A DNA stretch of 64,000 nucleotides from Bin75 sp965200435. GTDB taxonomy: Bacteria > Nitrospirota > Nitrospiria > Nitrospirales > UBA8639. The notes under the pieces were generated by a model that was not told the origin of the DNA, made no database searches, and was given only the letters and a program-made list of their open reading frames with translations. The position numbers and the translations under genes are program-made. Of this stretch, positions 11,401 to 19,165 are shown piece by piece; position 1 is the stretch's first letter; each line of letters opens with the position of its first letter. Location of the stretch: positions 2,418,001 to 2,482,000 of the forward strand of contig OZ241337.1 of NCBI GenBank assembly GCA_965200435.1, in the 5' to 3' direction.

Positions 11401-14400
11401 AATGACAAGCGCACGGCGACGATCAGCCACACGACGGCCGGCGGCGACTATGCCACGGGCGTGACGGTGGCCGACCTGACGGTGACGGTGACCGATGATG
11501 ATGGGGCGGCGACGATCAACCTGAGTCTGAGTCAGAGCGAGGTGGCGGAGAACGTCTCGACGGCGCCGACGATCACGGTGACGGCAACGATCACGGGGAC
11601 GACGCGGTTTGCTGTGGCGCAGACGGTGACGGTGGTGGTGGGCGCCAGCAGCGATACGGCGACGGAGGGGACAGACTACGCGACGGTTGATGACGTCACG
11701 ATCACGATTGCGGCGGGGGCGGCGTCGGGGACCGGGACGTTCACGCTGACGCCGACGGACGACGCTGTGGACGAGGGGACGAGCGAAGCGATCAGCGTGA
11801 CGGGCACGGTCTCGCCGTCGGGTGTGACGGTGAACGGCACGAGTGTAACGCTGACGGACGACGACACGAAGGGCGTGACGGTGTCGAAGGCGACGATGAG
11901 CTTCAGCGAGAAGGACGGCACCGATAACTACACGGTGGTGCTGGACAGCCAGCCGACGGCCACGGTCACGGTGACGAGCAGTGACGCGACGACGGTGAAG
12001 GTGGAGAAGACCGGGGGATCGGCGGGGGCCTCGGTGAGTCTGGAGTTCACGGCCGCGAATTGGGACACGACCCAGACGGTGACGGTGACGGCGGTGGACG
12101 ACAACGTAGACAACCCGAATGACAAGCGCACGGCGACGATCACTCACACGACGGCCGGCGGCGACTATGCCACGGGCGTGACGGTGGCCGACCTGACGGT
12201 GACGGTGACCGACGACGATGGGGCGGCGACGATCAACTTGAGTGTGAGCCAGAGCAGCGTGGCGGAGAACGTAACGACGGCACCGACGGTGACGGTGACG
12301 GCGACGATCACGGGGACGACGCGGTTTGCTGTGGCGCAGACGGTGACGGTGGTGGTGGGCGCGAGCAGCGATACGGCGACGGAAGGGACGGACTACACGA
12401 CGGTCGATGACGTCACGATCACGATTGCGGCGGGGGCGGCGTCGGGGACCGGGACGTTCACACTGACGCCGACGGACGATGATGTAGATGAGGGGACGAG
12501 CGAGGCGATCAGCGTGACGGGGACGATCTCGCCATCGGGGGTGACGGTGAACGGCACGAGTGTAACGCTGACGGACGACGACACGAAGGGGGTGACGGTG
12601 TCGAAGGCGACGATGACCTTCAGCGAGAAGGACGGCACGGACAACTACACGGTGGTGCTGGACAGCAAGCCGACGGCCACGGTCACGGTGACGGTGGAGA
12701 GCAGTGACGCGACGACGGCGAAGGTGGCGAAGACCGGGGGATCGGCGGGGGCCTCGGTGAGTCTGGAGTTCACGACCGCGAACTGGAACACGACCCAGAC
12801 GGTGACGGTGACGGCGGTAGACGACAACGTGGACAACCCGAATGACAAGCGCACGGCGACGATCAGCCACACGACGGCCGGCGGCGACTATGCCACGGGC
12901 GTGACGGTGGCCGACCTGACGGTGACGGTGACCGACGACGACGGGGCGGCGACGATCAACCTGAGCGTGGATCCGGCGAGCGTGGCGGAGAACGTCGCGA
13001 CGGCGCCGACGATCACGGTGACGGCGACGATCACGGGGACGACGCGGTTCGAGGACTCGCAGACCGTCTCCGTCTCGGTGGGCGCGAGCGAGGACACCGC
13101 GACGGAAGGGACGGGCTACACGACGGTTGACGACTTCACGATCCAGATCGCCGCCGGCGAAGCGTCGGGAGAAGCGAGCTTCACCCTGACGCCGACCAAC
13201 GACAGCATCGACGAGGGCGACAGCGAAACGCTGAGCGTGAACGGCACGTTCTCGGTCTCGGGTGTGACCGTATCCGGCTCGAGCGTCGAGATCACTGACA
13301 ACGACACGAAGGGCGTGACGATTTCCCCGACCTTGTTAGACGTGGGTGAGGACGGAGACACCGGCGACTACACCGTCGAGCTGACCAGCGAACCGACGGC
13401 CGCTGTTACCGTCTCTGTGACGAGCGGCGACACGGAGAAGGCGACAGTCTCGCCTTCCAGCCTCCAGTTCGATCCGAACAACGACAACGGCCAGTTGTGG
13501 AGCGCACCGCAGACCGTGACGGTCACCGGGGCGGAAGACGGCTACGACAGCAGCGACCCGAAGGTCACGATCTCGCATGGAGTGTCCGGCGGCGGCTACG
13601 ACAACTTCCCCGCTGACTCCGTCGAGGTGACGATCCTGGAGGGGGAACCGAAGAAGATCACCGATCCGATCGATCTCGACGTTTCCCCGACGATCGTCCA
13701 CGAGGACGACGGATCCACCACGGTCACGATCACGGCGACGATCGACGGCGACGCCGTCGACGAGTCGCGCACGATCGCCGTGCAGGTTGGTGCGCCGGAT
13801 GACTCCGCGACGGAAGGCGGGGACTACGAGACCGTCGAGGATCTGGAACTCACGATCGAGGCGGAGAACGTGTCGGGGAGCACGACCTTCACCTTCACGC
13901 CGATTGACGATGATCTCGACGAGGGTGCGGCCGATGCAGTCAGTGTCAACGGGCCGCTCGAGAACACGACGGTGGACGGCGTCACGCTGACGTTGCAGGA
14001 CGACGATACGAAGGGGGTGACGCTGTCGAAGGCGACGATGAGCTTCAGCGAGAAGGACGGCACCGACAACTACACGGTGGTGCTGGACAGCGAGCCGACG
14101 GCCACGGTGACGGTGACGGTGAGCAGCAGCGACGCGACGACGGCGAAGGTGGAGAAGACCGGGGGATCGGCGGGTACTTCGGTGAGTCTGGAGTTCACGA
14201 CCGCGAACTGGGATGAGGAGCAGACCGTCAAGGTGACGGCCGTCGACGACAACGTGGACAACCCGGACAACAAGCGCACGGCGACGCTCAGTCATACCGC
14301 GAGTGGCGGCGATTACGGCAGCAATGTGACGATCGACAGTGTGACGGTGACGGACGACGGCGCCGCGGCGATCGACCTGAGCGTGAGCCCGGACAGCGTG

Positions 14401-16653
14401 GACGAGGATGCCGCTGCGACGACGATCACGGTGACGGCGACGCTCATGGGCACAACGCGGTTCGAGGACTCGCAGACCGTCTCTGTCGCCATAGGCGCGA
14501 GCGAAGGCTCGGCGACGGAAGGCACCGACTACGCGATGGTCGACGACCTGACGATCACGATCGCGGCGGACGAGGCGTCGGGACAGGCGACGTTTTCACT
14601 GACGCCGTTCGACGACGCCGTCGACGAAGGCACCAGCGAAACGGTGAGCGTCAGCGGCACGTTCTCGGTCTGGGGGGTGACGGTGAGCGGCGCGAGCGTC
14701 GAAATCACCGACAACGATACGAAGGGCGTGACGGTGTCGAAGACGACGCTGAGCTTCAGTGAGAAGGACGGGTCGGGTGATTACACGGTGGTGCTGGATA
14801 GCGAGCCGGCTGACACGGTGACGGTGTCGGTGAGCACGAGCGACGCGGACACGGCGAAGATCGCGACGGGGTCGGACCCGCCGGGCGATTCGGTGAACCT
14901 GACGTTCATGACCTCGAATTGGGATAAGGAGCAGACTGTCAAGGTGACGGCCGTCGACGACAACGTGGACAACCCGAACAACAAGCGGACAGCGACGCTC
15001 AGTCACACCGCGAGCGGCGGCGACTACGGCAGCGATGTGACGATCTACAGCGTGACGGTGACGGTGACGGACGACGACGAGGCGGTGACGATCGACCTGA
15101 GCGTGAGCGACAGCGCCGTGGCGGAGGACGTCGGTTCCGCGCAGACGATCATCATCACGGCGGCCATTGAGGGCGAGAACCGGTTTGCGGAGGATCAGAC
15201 GGTTACCGTGATCATCGGCAAACTCGATGACTCGGCCATGGAGGGGATTGATTATGAGGAGTGCCCTGACGAGACGATCACGATTGCCGCTGGCGAGTCG
15301 TCAGGCGCGGTGGCGATCAGCTTAGTGCTGACGAACGACTACTTGGACGAGCCAGACGAGATGGTGAATGTGGACGGGATGACCACGTATGGAATCGTGA
15401 ATGGCACAACGTTGACCATCATGGATGATGATGAGACGCCTGAGACCATCTTATTGACGGTGGATACAGCCAGCATCGCCGAGAATGTAGCGGAGGCGCA
15501 GCCGATCACGGTGACGGCGTCCATTGAGGGGGAGAGCCGGTTTGGGGTGGCGCAGACGGTTGCTGTGGAAGTTGGGCGGTCCGACGACTCAGCGATAGAG
15601 GGGACAGACTACACGTCGATCGCTGATCTGACGATTACCATCGCTGCCGGGGCACCATCGGGGGAGGGGACGTTCACACTGAATCCGGTGGATGACGATG
15701 TGGATGAAGGTGAAGAGAGTTTCAGTGTGGCGGGGGCGCTGCCCGGCGTGGCGGTGATCCCGACCCGGGTCACACTCACTGACAATGATACAGCAGATGT
15801 GGTGTTGTCGGTCACTGCGCTGGAGATCACCGAAGCGTCCACCGATCGCGAGGACGAGAGGGGCACGTATTCCCTTATGTTGACCTCTGCCCCGGTAGCC
15901 GATGTGCTGGTAACGGTCAAGACCGACGATGTCAGTGTGGCTCGTGTTTTGGATGGCCACGGCGTGCCGTCGGAGGAGATGGTGCTGACGTTCACGCCGT
16001 CGACGTGGTCGGTGCCACAGTCGGTCATAGTAGTGGGTGTGGATGATAGGTTTAATAACATCGATGATATGCGGCTGGTGACGATTCGCCACACCGTGGT
16101 CAGTGAGGATGCCAAGTATGATGATCTGGCAGTGGCGGCGGTGACAGTGACGGTGCTGGACGACGATGATGGGTTGTCGCCCGCCGCCCTTGATTTCAGT
16201 TTGGCGGTGTTTGCGAAGGCGGTGGCGGCGAATACAGTGGATGTTGTGGGGAGCCGGGTTGGGGTGGCGGGGGCTGGCGCGCGGTCGCCGGTTTCGTTGC
16301 GGGAGGTGCTGCGCACTGGTGCGACGGCGTTGGGTTGGGGCAAGTGGGAAGAGGGTGATCGGGTTGAAGCTGAACGGGGGGAGCCCGGGGCTCTGGGTGT
16401 TCCGGTCAACGAGGAATCATCAAGTCAGCCAGTTGTCCCGGTTCGCCGTCGCGAGATGGAGACAACCGCTGATTTTTCGGGCTTGGATCGCTGGGGGCAA
16501 GAGGCTTGGAATGCCGAGGCCTGGAGGAGGGATCCCTGGATCACAGAGGCTCCACAGAGACCGGGCGGAGGGCTGTCCATGCTGAACCAGCGGCTGCGGG
16601 CGATGCTGGTGGGACAGACGTTTGAATGGCGTTACAAGACGACGCGGAAGTGA
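5446..16653 (+). CDS. Giant Calx-beta repeat surface protein, fragment 3 (main repeat stalk)
   Basis: A 3735-residue frame is made of about 15 two-module units (around 240 residues each). One half carries EITVTAxIxxxTRFAxAQTV and TEGTDYTTV motifs typical of Calx-beta-like domains; the other carries KGVTVSKATMSFSEKDGT and a closing DDDGAATINLS. Several units are nearly identical at DNA level. After about residue 3570 the repeats stop. A linker follows (SLAVFAKAVAANTVDVVGSRV), then a Trp/Arg/Glu-rich stretch and LNQRLRAMLVGQTFEW, which is the join to the C-terminal barrel. A missing base near 16625 breaks the frame: inserting one nucleotide yields FELALQDD and continues into the ORF ending 17867. 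Predicted role: extracellular stalk of a surface-anchored adhesin (inference from architecture). Long antisense frames over it are compositional shadows. Confidence 0.85.
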   Translation: MSGEATFNLAVTDDALLEGTETVQVTGTTTATVGLPVTAAGISVTDNEKASEVEIVLTASPDSVAEGAESGSTVTVTATLQGTTRFVDAQTVTVAVGKSGDEASEGTDYTTVNDLSISLAAGAASGTATFTLTPTEDVWVEGSEKLSVTGTIGVTGVKVTPDEIVITDNDVVSTSIAMPVDPASVDEGDTETVTLTATLNAGARVQDTEVTPTVGGTATSGTDYTAVSPAAVTIPTGETSASVTFSLATTEDVFVEGDEKVSISGATTGGLTVTGAAVTLADDDSLPEITLSLSQNSVAENAAAGSEITVTATVSGTTRFPDAQTVTVKVGANTDAATEGTDYATVADVSITIAAGAASGTGKFTLTPTDDAVDEGTSESISVTGTIAPSNVTVNGTTLTLTDNDDAATIDLSVNPDSVDEGGEAEEITVTATISNTTRFAVAQTVTVKVGASDDTAEEGTDYTTVADVEITIAKGEASGTATFTLTPTDDDVDEGTSEAISVTGTIAPSNVTVNSTSVTLTDDETKGATLSKTTLTLSEKDGSGDYTVVLDSQPSGPVTVTVESDDVDTAKVAVGSDTPGELVKLTFEPNDDNSKLWSTAQTVKVTAVNDNLDNDDDKRTATISHTTDGGGYDASDVTVDDLTVTVTDDDGAATINLSLDDADADEDGEAVEITVTAEISNSTRFAAAQTVTVAVGASSDTATEGTDYTTVADVTITIAKGAASGTGTFTLTPTDDDVDEGASETISVTGTIAPSNVTVNGTSVTLTDDETKGVTVSKATMSFSEKDGTDNYTVVLDSEPTDTVTVTATSSDATTAKEEKTGGSAGSSVSLEFTTANWDTVQTVKVTAVNDNLDNDGDKRTATLSHTTAGGDYATGVTMDDLTVTVTDDDGAATINLSLDDAEVDEDGEAVEITVTAEISNSTRFAAAQTVTVAVGASSDTATEGTDYTTVADVTITIAKGAASGTGTFTLTPTDDDVDEGASETISVTGTIAPSNVTVNGTSVTLTDDETKGVTVSKATMSFSEKDGTDNYTVVLDSEPTDTVTVTVTSSDATTAKVEKTGGSAGSLVSLEFTTANWDTVQTVKVTAVNDNLDNDGDKRTATLSHTTAGGDYATGVTVDDLTVTVTDDDGAATINLSVSQSSVAENVATALEITVTATLAGTTRLADEATVTVKVGDTGTATEGTDYTTVDDFEITIAKGAASGTGTFTLTPTDDDVDEGTSETVGVTGTVSVSGVNVSGTTVTLTDDETKGVTVSKTTMTFSENGGTGTYDVVLASQPTAAVTVTVESSAEGTATVAVGTGTPAKSVTLTFEPTNANNKLWSTVQTVKVTAVNDNLDNPGDKRTATLSHTTAGGDYATGVTVDDLTVTVTDDDGAATINLSVSQSSVAENVATAPEITVTAAISNSTRFAAAQTVTVTVGANDDSATSGTDYEAVDNVTITIAKGEASGNAKFTLTPTDDDVDEGTSESISIAGTISVSGVTVNGTSLTLTDNDTRGVVLSPTTVSVLQNGGTGTYTVVLATKPTATVTIAVASDTTSAATVAPASLEFSTSTWNTAQTVTVTGANDAYDNDTIEAEITHTVTGGDYDKFTADSVEVKVLHQDGGNLDRPIDLSVSPSAVDEDADATTVTVTATIKGDAVSTKQIVTVEVGADTDSATEGTDYKEVGTVRVTIPAQQTSGSQTFTFEQIDDDDVDLPLGIHERVRISGTLPNTVVNPTRLTITDDDTKGVTLSKATLTFSEKDGTGTYTVVLDSQPTAAVTVTVESSAEGMANDDDGAAAIALSVDDADVDENAGATTVTVTATLTGTTRLADEATVTVVVGAASDAATEGTDYTTVADFEITIAAGAASGTGTFTLTPTDDDVDEGASEAISVTGTISPSGVTVNGTSVTLTDDDTKGVTVSKATMTFSEKDGTDNYTVVLDSKPTATVTVTVESSDATTAKGAKTGGAAGASVSLEFTTANWNTTQTVTVTAVDDNVDNPNDKRTATISHTTAGGDYATGVTVADLTVTVTDDDGAATINLSLSQSEVAENVSTAPTITVTATITGTTRFAVAQTVTVVVGASSDTATEGTDYATVDDVTITIAAGAASGTGTFTLTPTDDAVDEGTSEAISVTGTVSPSGVTVNGTSVTLTDDDTKGVTVSKATMSFSEKDGTDNYTVVLDSQPTATVTVTSSDATTVKVEKTGGSAGASVSLEFTAANWDTTQTVTVTAVDDNVDNPNDKRTATITHTTAGGDYATGVTVADLTVTVTDDDGAATINLSVSQSSVAENVTTAPTVTVTATITGTTRFAVAQTVTVVVGASSDTATEGTDYTTVDDVTITIAAGAASGTGTFTLTPTDDDVDEGTSEAISVTGTISPSGVTVNGTSVTLTDDDTKGVTVSKATMTFSEKDGTDNYTVVLDSKPTATVTVTVESSDATTAKVAKTGGSAGASVSLEFTTANWNTTQTVTVTAVDDNVDNPNDKRTATISHTTAGGDYATGVTVADLTVTVTDDDGAATINLSVDPASVAENVATAPTITVTATITGTTRFEDSQTVSVSVGASEDTATEGTGYTTVDDFTIQIAAGEASGEASFTLTPTNDSIDEGDSETLSVNGTFSVSGVTVSGSSVEITDNDTKGVTISPTLLDVGEDGDTGDYTVELTSEPTAAVTVSVTSGDTEKATVSPSSLQFDPNNDNGQLWSAPQTVTVTGAEDGYDSSDPKVTISHGVSGGGYDNFPADSVEVTILEGEPKKITDPIDLDVSPTIVHEDDGSTTVTITATIDGDAVDESRTIAVQVGAPDDSATEGGDYETVEDLELTIEAENVSGSTTFTFTPIDDDLDEGAADAVSVNGPLENTTVDGVTLTLQDDDTKGVTLSKATMSFSEKDGTDNYTVVLDSEPTATVTVTVSSSDATTAKVEKTGGSAGTSVSLEFTTANWDEEQTVKVTAVDDNVDNPDNKRTATLSHTASGGDYGSNVTIDSVTVTDDGAAAIDLSVSPDSVDEDAAATTITVTATLMGTTRFEDSQTVSVAIGASEGSATEGTDYAMVDDLTITIAADEASGQATFSLTPFDDAVDEGTSETVSVSGTFSVWGVTVSGASVEITDNDTKGVTVSKTTLSFSEKDGSGDYTVVLDSEPADTVTVSVSTSDADTAKIATGSDPPGDSVNLTFMTSNWDKEQTVKVTAVDDNVDNPNNKRTATLSHTASGGDYGSDVTIYSVTVTVTDDDEAVTIDLSVSDSAVAEDVGSAQTIIITAAIEGENRFAEDQTVTVIIGKLDDSAMEGIDYEECPDETITIAAGESSGAVAISLVLTNDYLDEPDEMVNVDGMTTYGIVNGTTLTIMDDDETPETILLTVDTASIAENVAEAQPITVTASIEGESRFGVAQTVAVEVGRSDDSAIEGTDYTSIADLTITIAAGAPSGEGTFTLNPVDDDVDEGEESFSVAGALPGVAVIPTRVTLTDNDTADVVLSVTALEITEASTDREDERGTYSLMLTSAPVADVLVTVKTDDVSVARVLDGHGVPSEEMVLTFTPSTWSVPQSVIVVGVDDRFNNIDDMRLVTIRHTVVSEDAKYDDLAVAAVTVTVLDDDDGLSPAALDFSLAVFAKAVAANTVDVVGSRVGVAGAGARSPVSLREVLRTGATALGWGKWEEGDRVEAERGEPGALGVPVNEESSSQPVVPVRRREMETTADFSGLDRWGQEAWNAEAWRRDPWITEAPQRPGGGLSMLNQRLRAMLVGQTFEWRYKTTRK
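7399..9573 (+). repeat. Three tandem ~720-bp coding repeats in the giant surface protein
   Basis: The string ggggcggcgacgatcaa recurs at 7399, 8119, 8839 and 9574, giving periods of 720, 720 and 735 bp. The units at 7399 and 8119 differ at only a handful of positions by eye, indicating recent duplication. Each unit encodes two stalk modules. Such arrays are prone to recombination and to assembly collapse. Confidence 0.85.
10783..12942 (+). repeat. Second set of three tandem ~720-bp coding repeats
   Basis: The same junction sequence recurs at 10783, 11503, 12220 and 12943, with periods of 720, 717 and 723 bp. Length differences are whole codons, so the frame is kept. Units differ more from the first set than from one another, suggesting local amplification within this part of the gene. 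Confidence 0.8.
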
Positions 16654-17867
16654 GCCCGGATCAGACGGTCAGCCCGGATCAGGCAGTCAGCCTGGACCAA
16701 TCGGCTCGTGCGGTTCCTGCAGGGTGGGTGCTATGGGGACGAGCGGATATCAATGCTCCGCGGGAACAGACTGCCCTCGGCACGGTGGTCAATGGGCAGG
16801 TGGTGTCGGGCCATGTGGGGATAGAGCGACGGTTCAACCGCTGGTTAGCCGGGGTGGCCGTTTCGCGGGCGGAAGGGGAGTTTGATACCAACGAACGCAG
16901 CGGGGTTGCTGGGGAGTGGGCGTCGTCGCTGACGAGTGTGACACCCTATGGACACTGGGCTCCAAGCAAGCGGCTCAGCATGTGGGGGCTGGCCGGGCTG
17001 GGCTGGGGTGATATGATCGTCACGGATCCGGGTGGGGTGGAGCAGGATACGGATCTGGCGATGCGACTGGCGGCAGTTGGGGGGCGGCAAGTTCTGGGTG
17101 AGCTGGGCATGGTGCAGACGCAGTTGAAGGCGGATGCGTTTATGATTGCGATGGAGTCAGCGGCGGCGGAGAGGCTGTTGGCTAGGTCGGTGGAGGTCAG
17201 TCGGGTACGGGTCGGGTTAGAAGGTGGGAGGGTTTGGCCATTGGGGGGAGGGAGCCTCCAAACCCGTGGGGAATTGGGGGTGCGGGTGGACCGAGGTGAT
17301 GCGGCTACTGGCGCCGGCTTGGAAACTGGCGGCGGAGTCACCTGGACGAATCTGGAGTTGGGGCTGAGTGTGGAAGCGCGGGGTCGGTATCTGGTGGTGC
17401 ATGAGGCGCGGGGTGTGCGTGACTGGGGGGCGAGTTTGAACGTACGGTTGGCGCCCGGTGAGTATGGGGAAGGGCTGTCTCTGTCGGTGCCCCCGGTGTG
17501 GGGGCAAGCGGAGAGTAATGTGCGGGCGTTGTGGCAGCCGGGCAGGTTGGGACAAGGTGGGTTAGCCGGACCGACCGGGGTTGGCGCCTCGGGCCTAGGG
17601 TGGGGGGGCCGCGAGATGCTACTGGATGTGGCACTAGGGTATGGGGTCCGGCTGGACTTGCCGTTCTTGGGTCAAGGGCTGGTGACGCCGTTCAGCCATC
17701 TGTCGGTAAGTGGCGGGGCGGTGCAGCGGTTGCGCGTGGGCAGTCAGTTGGGGCTCTGGGAAGTAGCCGAGGGAGCGACGGTGGATCTGTACGGCGAACG
17801 GGCCGGCGGCAGGTGGGGGCAGGCGCCGACTAACGCCATCATGTTGCAGATCCAGTACGTGCTCTGA
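16626..17867 (+). CDS. C-terminal outer-membrane barrel of the giant surface protein, fragment 4
   Basis: This is the C-terminal autotransporter-like beta domain of the same protein, in a different frame because of a one-base shift near 16625; the codon just before the nominal ATG is a stop. It shows the alternating amphipathic strands of a barrel: GWVLWGRADINA, a passenger-barrel style VSGHVGIERRFNRWLAGVAVS, SVTPYGHWAPSKRLSMWGLAGLGWGD, and a C-terminal strand ending NAIMLQIQYVL. The ORF at 36875-37891 carries matching motifs (WLTGVAVAQG, VYPYLRGQ, VWSLAGWGWGDL), so the two giant proteins share a barrel family. It probably anchors the stalk in the outer membrane; whether the stalk is exported through it is inference. 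Confidence 0.75.
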   Translation: MALQDDAEVSPDQTVSPDQAVSLDQSARAVPAGWVLWGRADINAPREQTALGTVVNGQVVSGHVGIERRFNRWLAGVAVSRAEGEFDTNERSGVAGEWASSLTSVTPYGHWAPSKRLSMWGLAGLGWGDMIVTDPGGVEQDTDLAMRLAAVGGRQVLGELGMVQTQLKADAFMIAMESAAAERLLARSVEVSRVRVGLEGGRVWPLGGGSLQTRGELGVRVDRGDAATGAGLETGGGVTWTNLELGLSVEARGRYLVVHEARGVRDWGASLNVRLAPGEYGEGLSLSVPPVWGQAESNVRALWQPGRLGQGGLAGPTGVGASGLGWGGREMLLDVALGYGVRLDLPFLGQGLVTPFSHLSVSGGAVQRLRVGSQLGLWEVAEGATVDLYGERAGGRWGQAPTNAIMLQIQYVL

Positions 17868-17949
17868 GTGCCGATTGGCACATGACTTGCTTTTGTTATG
17901 GTTTTGTAGAGCCGCGCCGGTCTCCCCGAAGCCGAAAACAGGGTGCTAA

Positions 17950-18091
17950 GGAACCTCTGATGTCGTGTGATAGCGGGATGCAGGGCCAGGCGTCCCGGAG
18001 CGAAACCCGAAGCGTATCAGAGAGAGAGGTGAGGGTTGAGCGAGGACACCGCGCCGCCATGCGCCCGATAGTGCACTCAATCAGAGGTTCC
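17950..18091 (+). mobile_element. 142-bp MITE-like element, copy 1
   Basis: It begins GGAACCTCTGATGTCG and ends TCAATCAGAGGTTCC, a terminal inverted repeat. Flanks are CTAA (17946-17949) and ATAA (18092-18095), a 4-bp duplication with one mismatch. It lies in the 351-base convergent gap between the barrel gene end and the M48 protease gene; I see no other gene in that gap. A small open frame across the element is not considered coding. Confidence 0.85.
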
Positions 18092-18218
18092 ATAACGAAG
18101 GAGTGGCAGATCGTCTGGCCACGTGGCGTGTCCAGTCTATGCACGTTGCGAGATCCATTGAAGGCCACCGTTAAAACGTTTGAAGATCGCATCGCCTTTG
18201 GTGCCGGCATATACGACC

Positions 18219-19112
18219 TTACTCAGCGACAATCTTCTCTGCCGTATCGAAATTCCCTCGGATCGCAACCGTGTTGCTCGATAGAGGGAAGGGTGAGACG
18301 GGTGCTTTTTCGGCGCGGTCGTAACGCGCGATGGCCTCAGGCATCCATTTTTGGAAGTTTTCAATGCGTGTCTCGTGGGTAGGATGGGTTGACAGAAATT
18401 CCGGAGGGGCACCTTGGGAAGATTCCGCCATGCGTTGCCACAGCAGCACGGTTTCTCTCGGATCGTATCCGGCCTCGGCGGCCAGGAGTAGCCCGATATA
18501 ATCTGCTTCTGTTTCATGGCTGCGACTAAAGGGCAGTAAGACGCCGATGCCCAACGCCTGTGTGGCCAGTGACTGAGAGAGAGGTTTCAAGTCAAATGCG
18601 ATGGAGGCAATCTGTACGCCTAAATTCGTCGCCGTATGCTGGCTGATCCGTTCGGCGCCATGGCGAGCTAGAGCGTGAACCACTTCATGCCCTATGATCG
18701 CTGCCAATCCATTTTCGTTTTTCGCCTCAGGGAAGATGCCCGTATAAACGGCGATTTTGCCGCCGGGAAGGGCCCAGGCGTTTTTGGTCTTGTCATCCTT
18801 GATCACTGTGACTTCCCATTGAAACGACTTCGCGCGCTCGGCGTATTTGGATTGCTTGGCCGCGGCAATAATCCGTTTGGCCACACGTTTCACGGGTTCC
18901 ACTTCGGCCGGGTTATTGGAGATGACGACTTTGGGATCATTCAGGGTTTGGGCATAGGCTTGGTTGCCCATGTGGATTTCCTGGCTTTCCGGGATCAGCA
19001 GAAACTGCGAACGGTTTGTATACGGGTTCGTTGCACACCCTGCCACGTTGATGAAGAGAGAAAACAGGGTCAGTGTTTGAATCGCACGCTTGACTGCGTT
19101 TCGAAAGTGCAT
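18219..19112 (-). CDS. M48-family zinc metalloprotease, lipoprotein
   Basis: A 297-residue protein with a lipoprotein signal: hydrophobic segment then VAGC, lipidated Cys about residue 26. The zinc site HEVVH is at about residues 142-146, and the third ligand motif ETEAD follows, as in M48 peptidases such as LoiP/BepA. Family knowledge: these periplasmic, outer-membrane-associated proteases degrade or assist misfolded outer-membrane proteins. The C-terminal STHPTHETRIENF motif is also typical of the family. It is transcribed in the same direction as the M16 pair upstream (about 50 bases apart), suggesting a shared envelope quality-control locus. No TPR domain is present, so it resembles LoiP more than BepA. 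Confidence 0.9.
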   Translation of the reverse strand: MHFRNAVKRAIQTLTLFSLFINVAGCATNPYTNRSQFLLIPESQEIHMGNQAYAQTLNDPKVVISNNPAEVEPVKRVAKRIIAAAKQSKYAERAKSFQWEVTVIKDDKTKNAWALPGGKIAVYTGIFPEAKNENGLAAIIGHEVVHALARHGAERISQHTATNLGVQIASIAFDLKPLSQSLATQALGIGVLLPFSRSHETEADYIGLLLAAEAGYDPRETVLLWQRMAESSQGAPPEFLSTHPTHETRIENFQKWMPEAIARYDRAEKAPVSPFPLSSNTVAIRGNFDTAEKIVAE

Positions 19113-19165
19113 CGCAGTTTCCTTTTGCCGGACGGGTCTTGTGACATGTGTGTAGACTACTTGTA

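Noticed and set aside
5401..16409. Long minus-strand open frames across the giant repeat gene (for example 8650-10257 and 10420-12870)
   Set aside because: They are Arg/His-rich mirrors of GC-rich repeats, lack domains or ribosome sites, and repeat with the 720-bp period of the plus-strand gene.
17882..18382. Plus-strand 166-residue frame after the first barrel gene
   Set aside because: It crosses MITE copy 1 and the 3' end of the M48 gene in antisense; no domain or start support.
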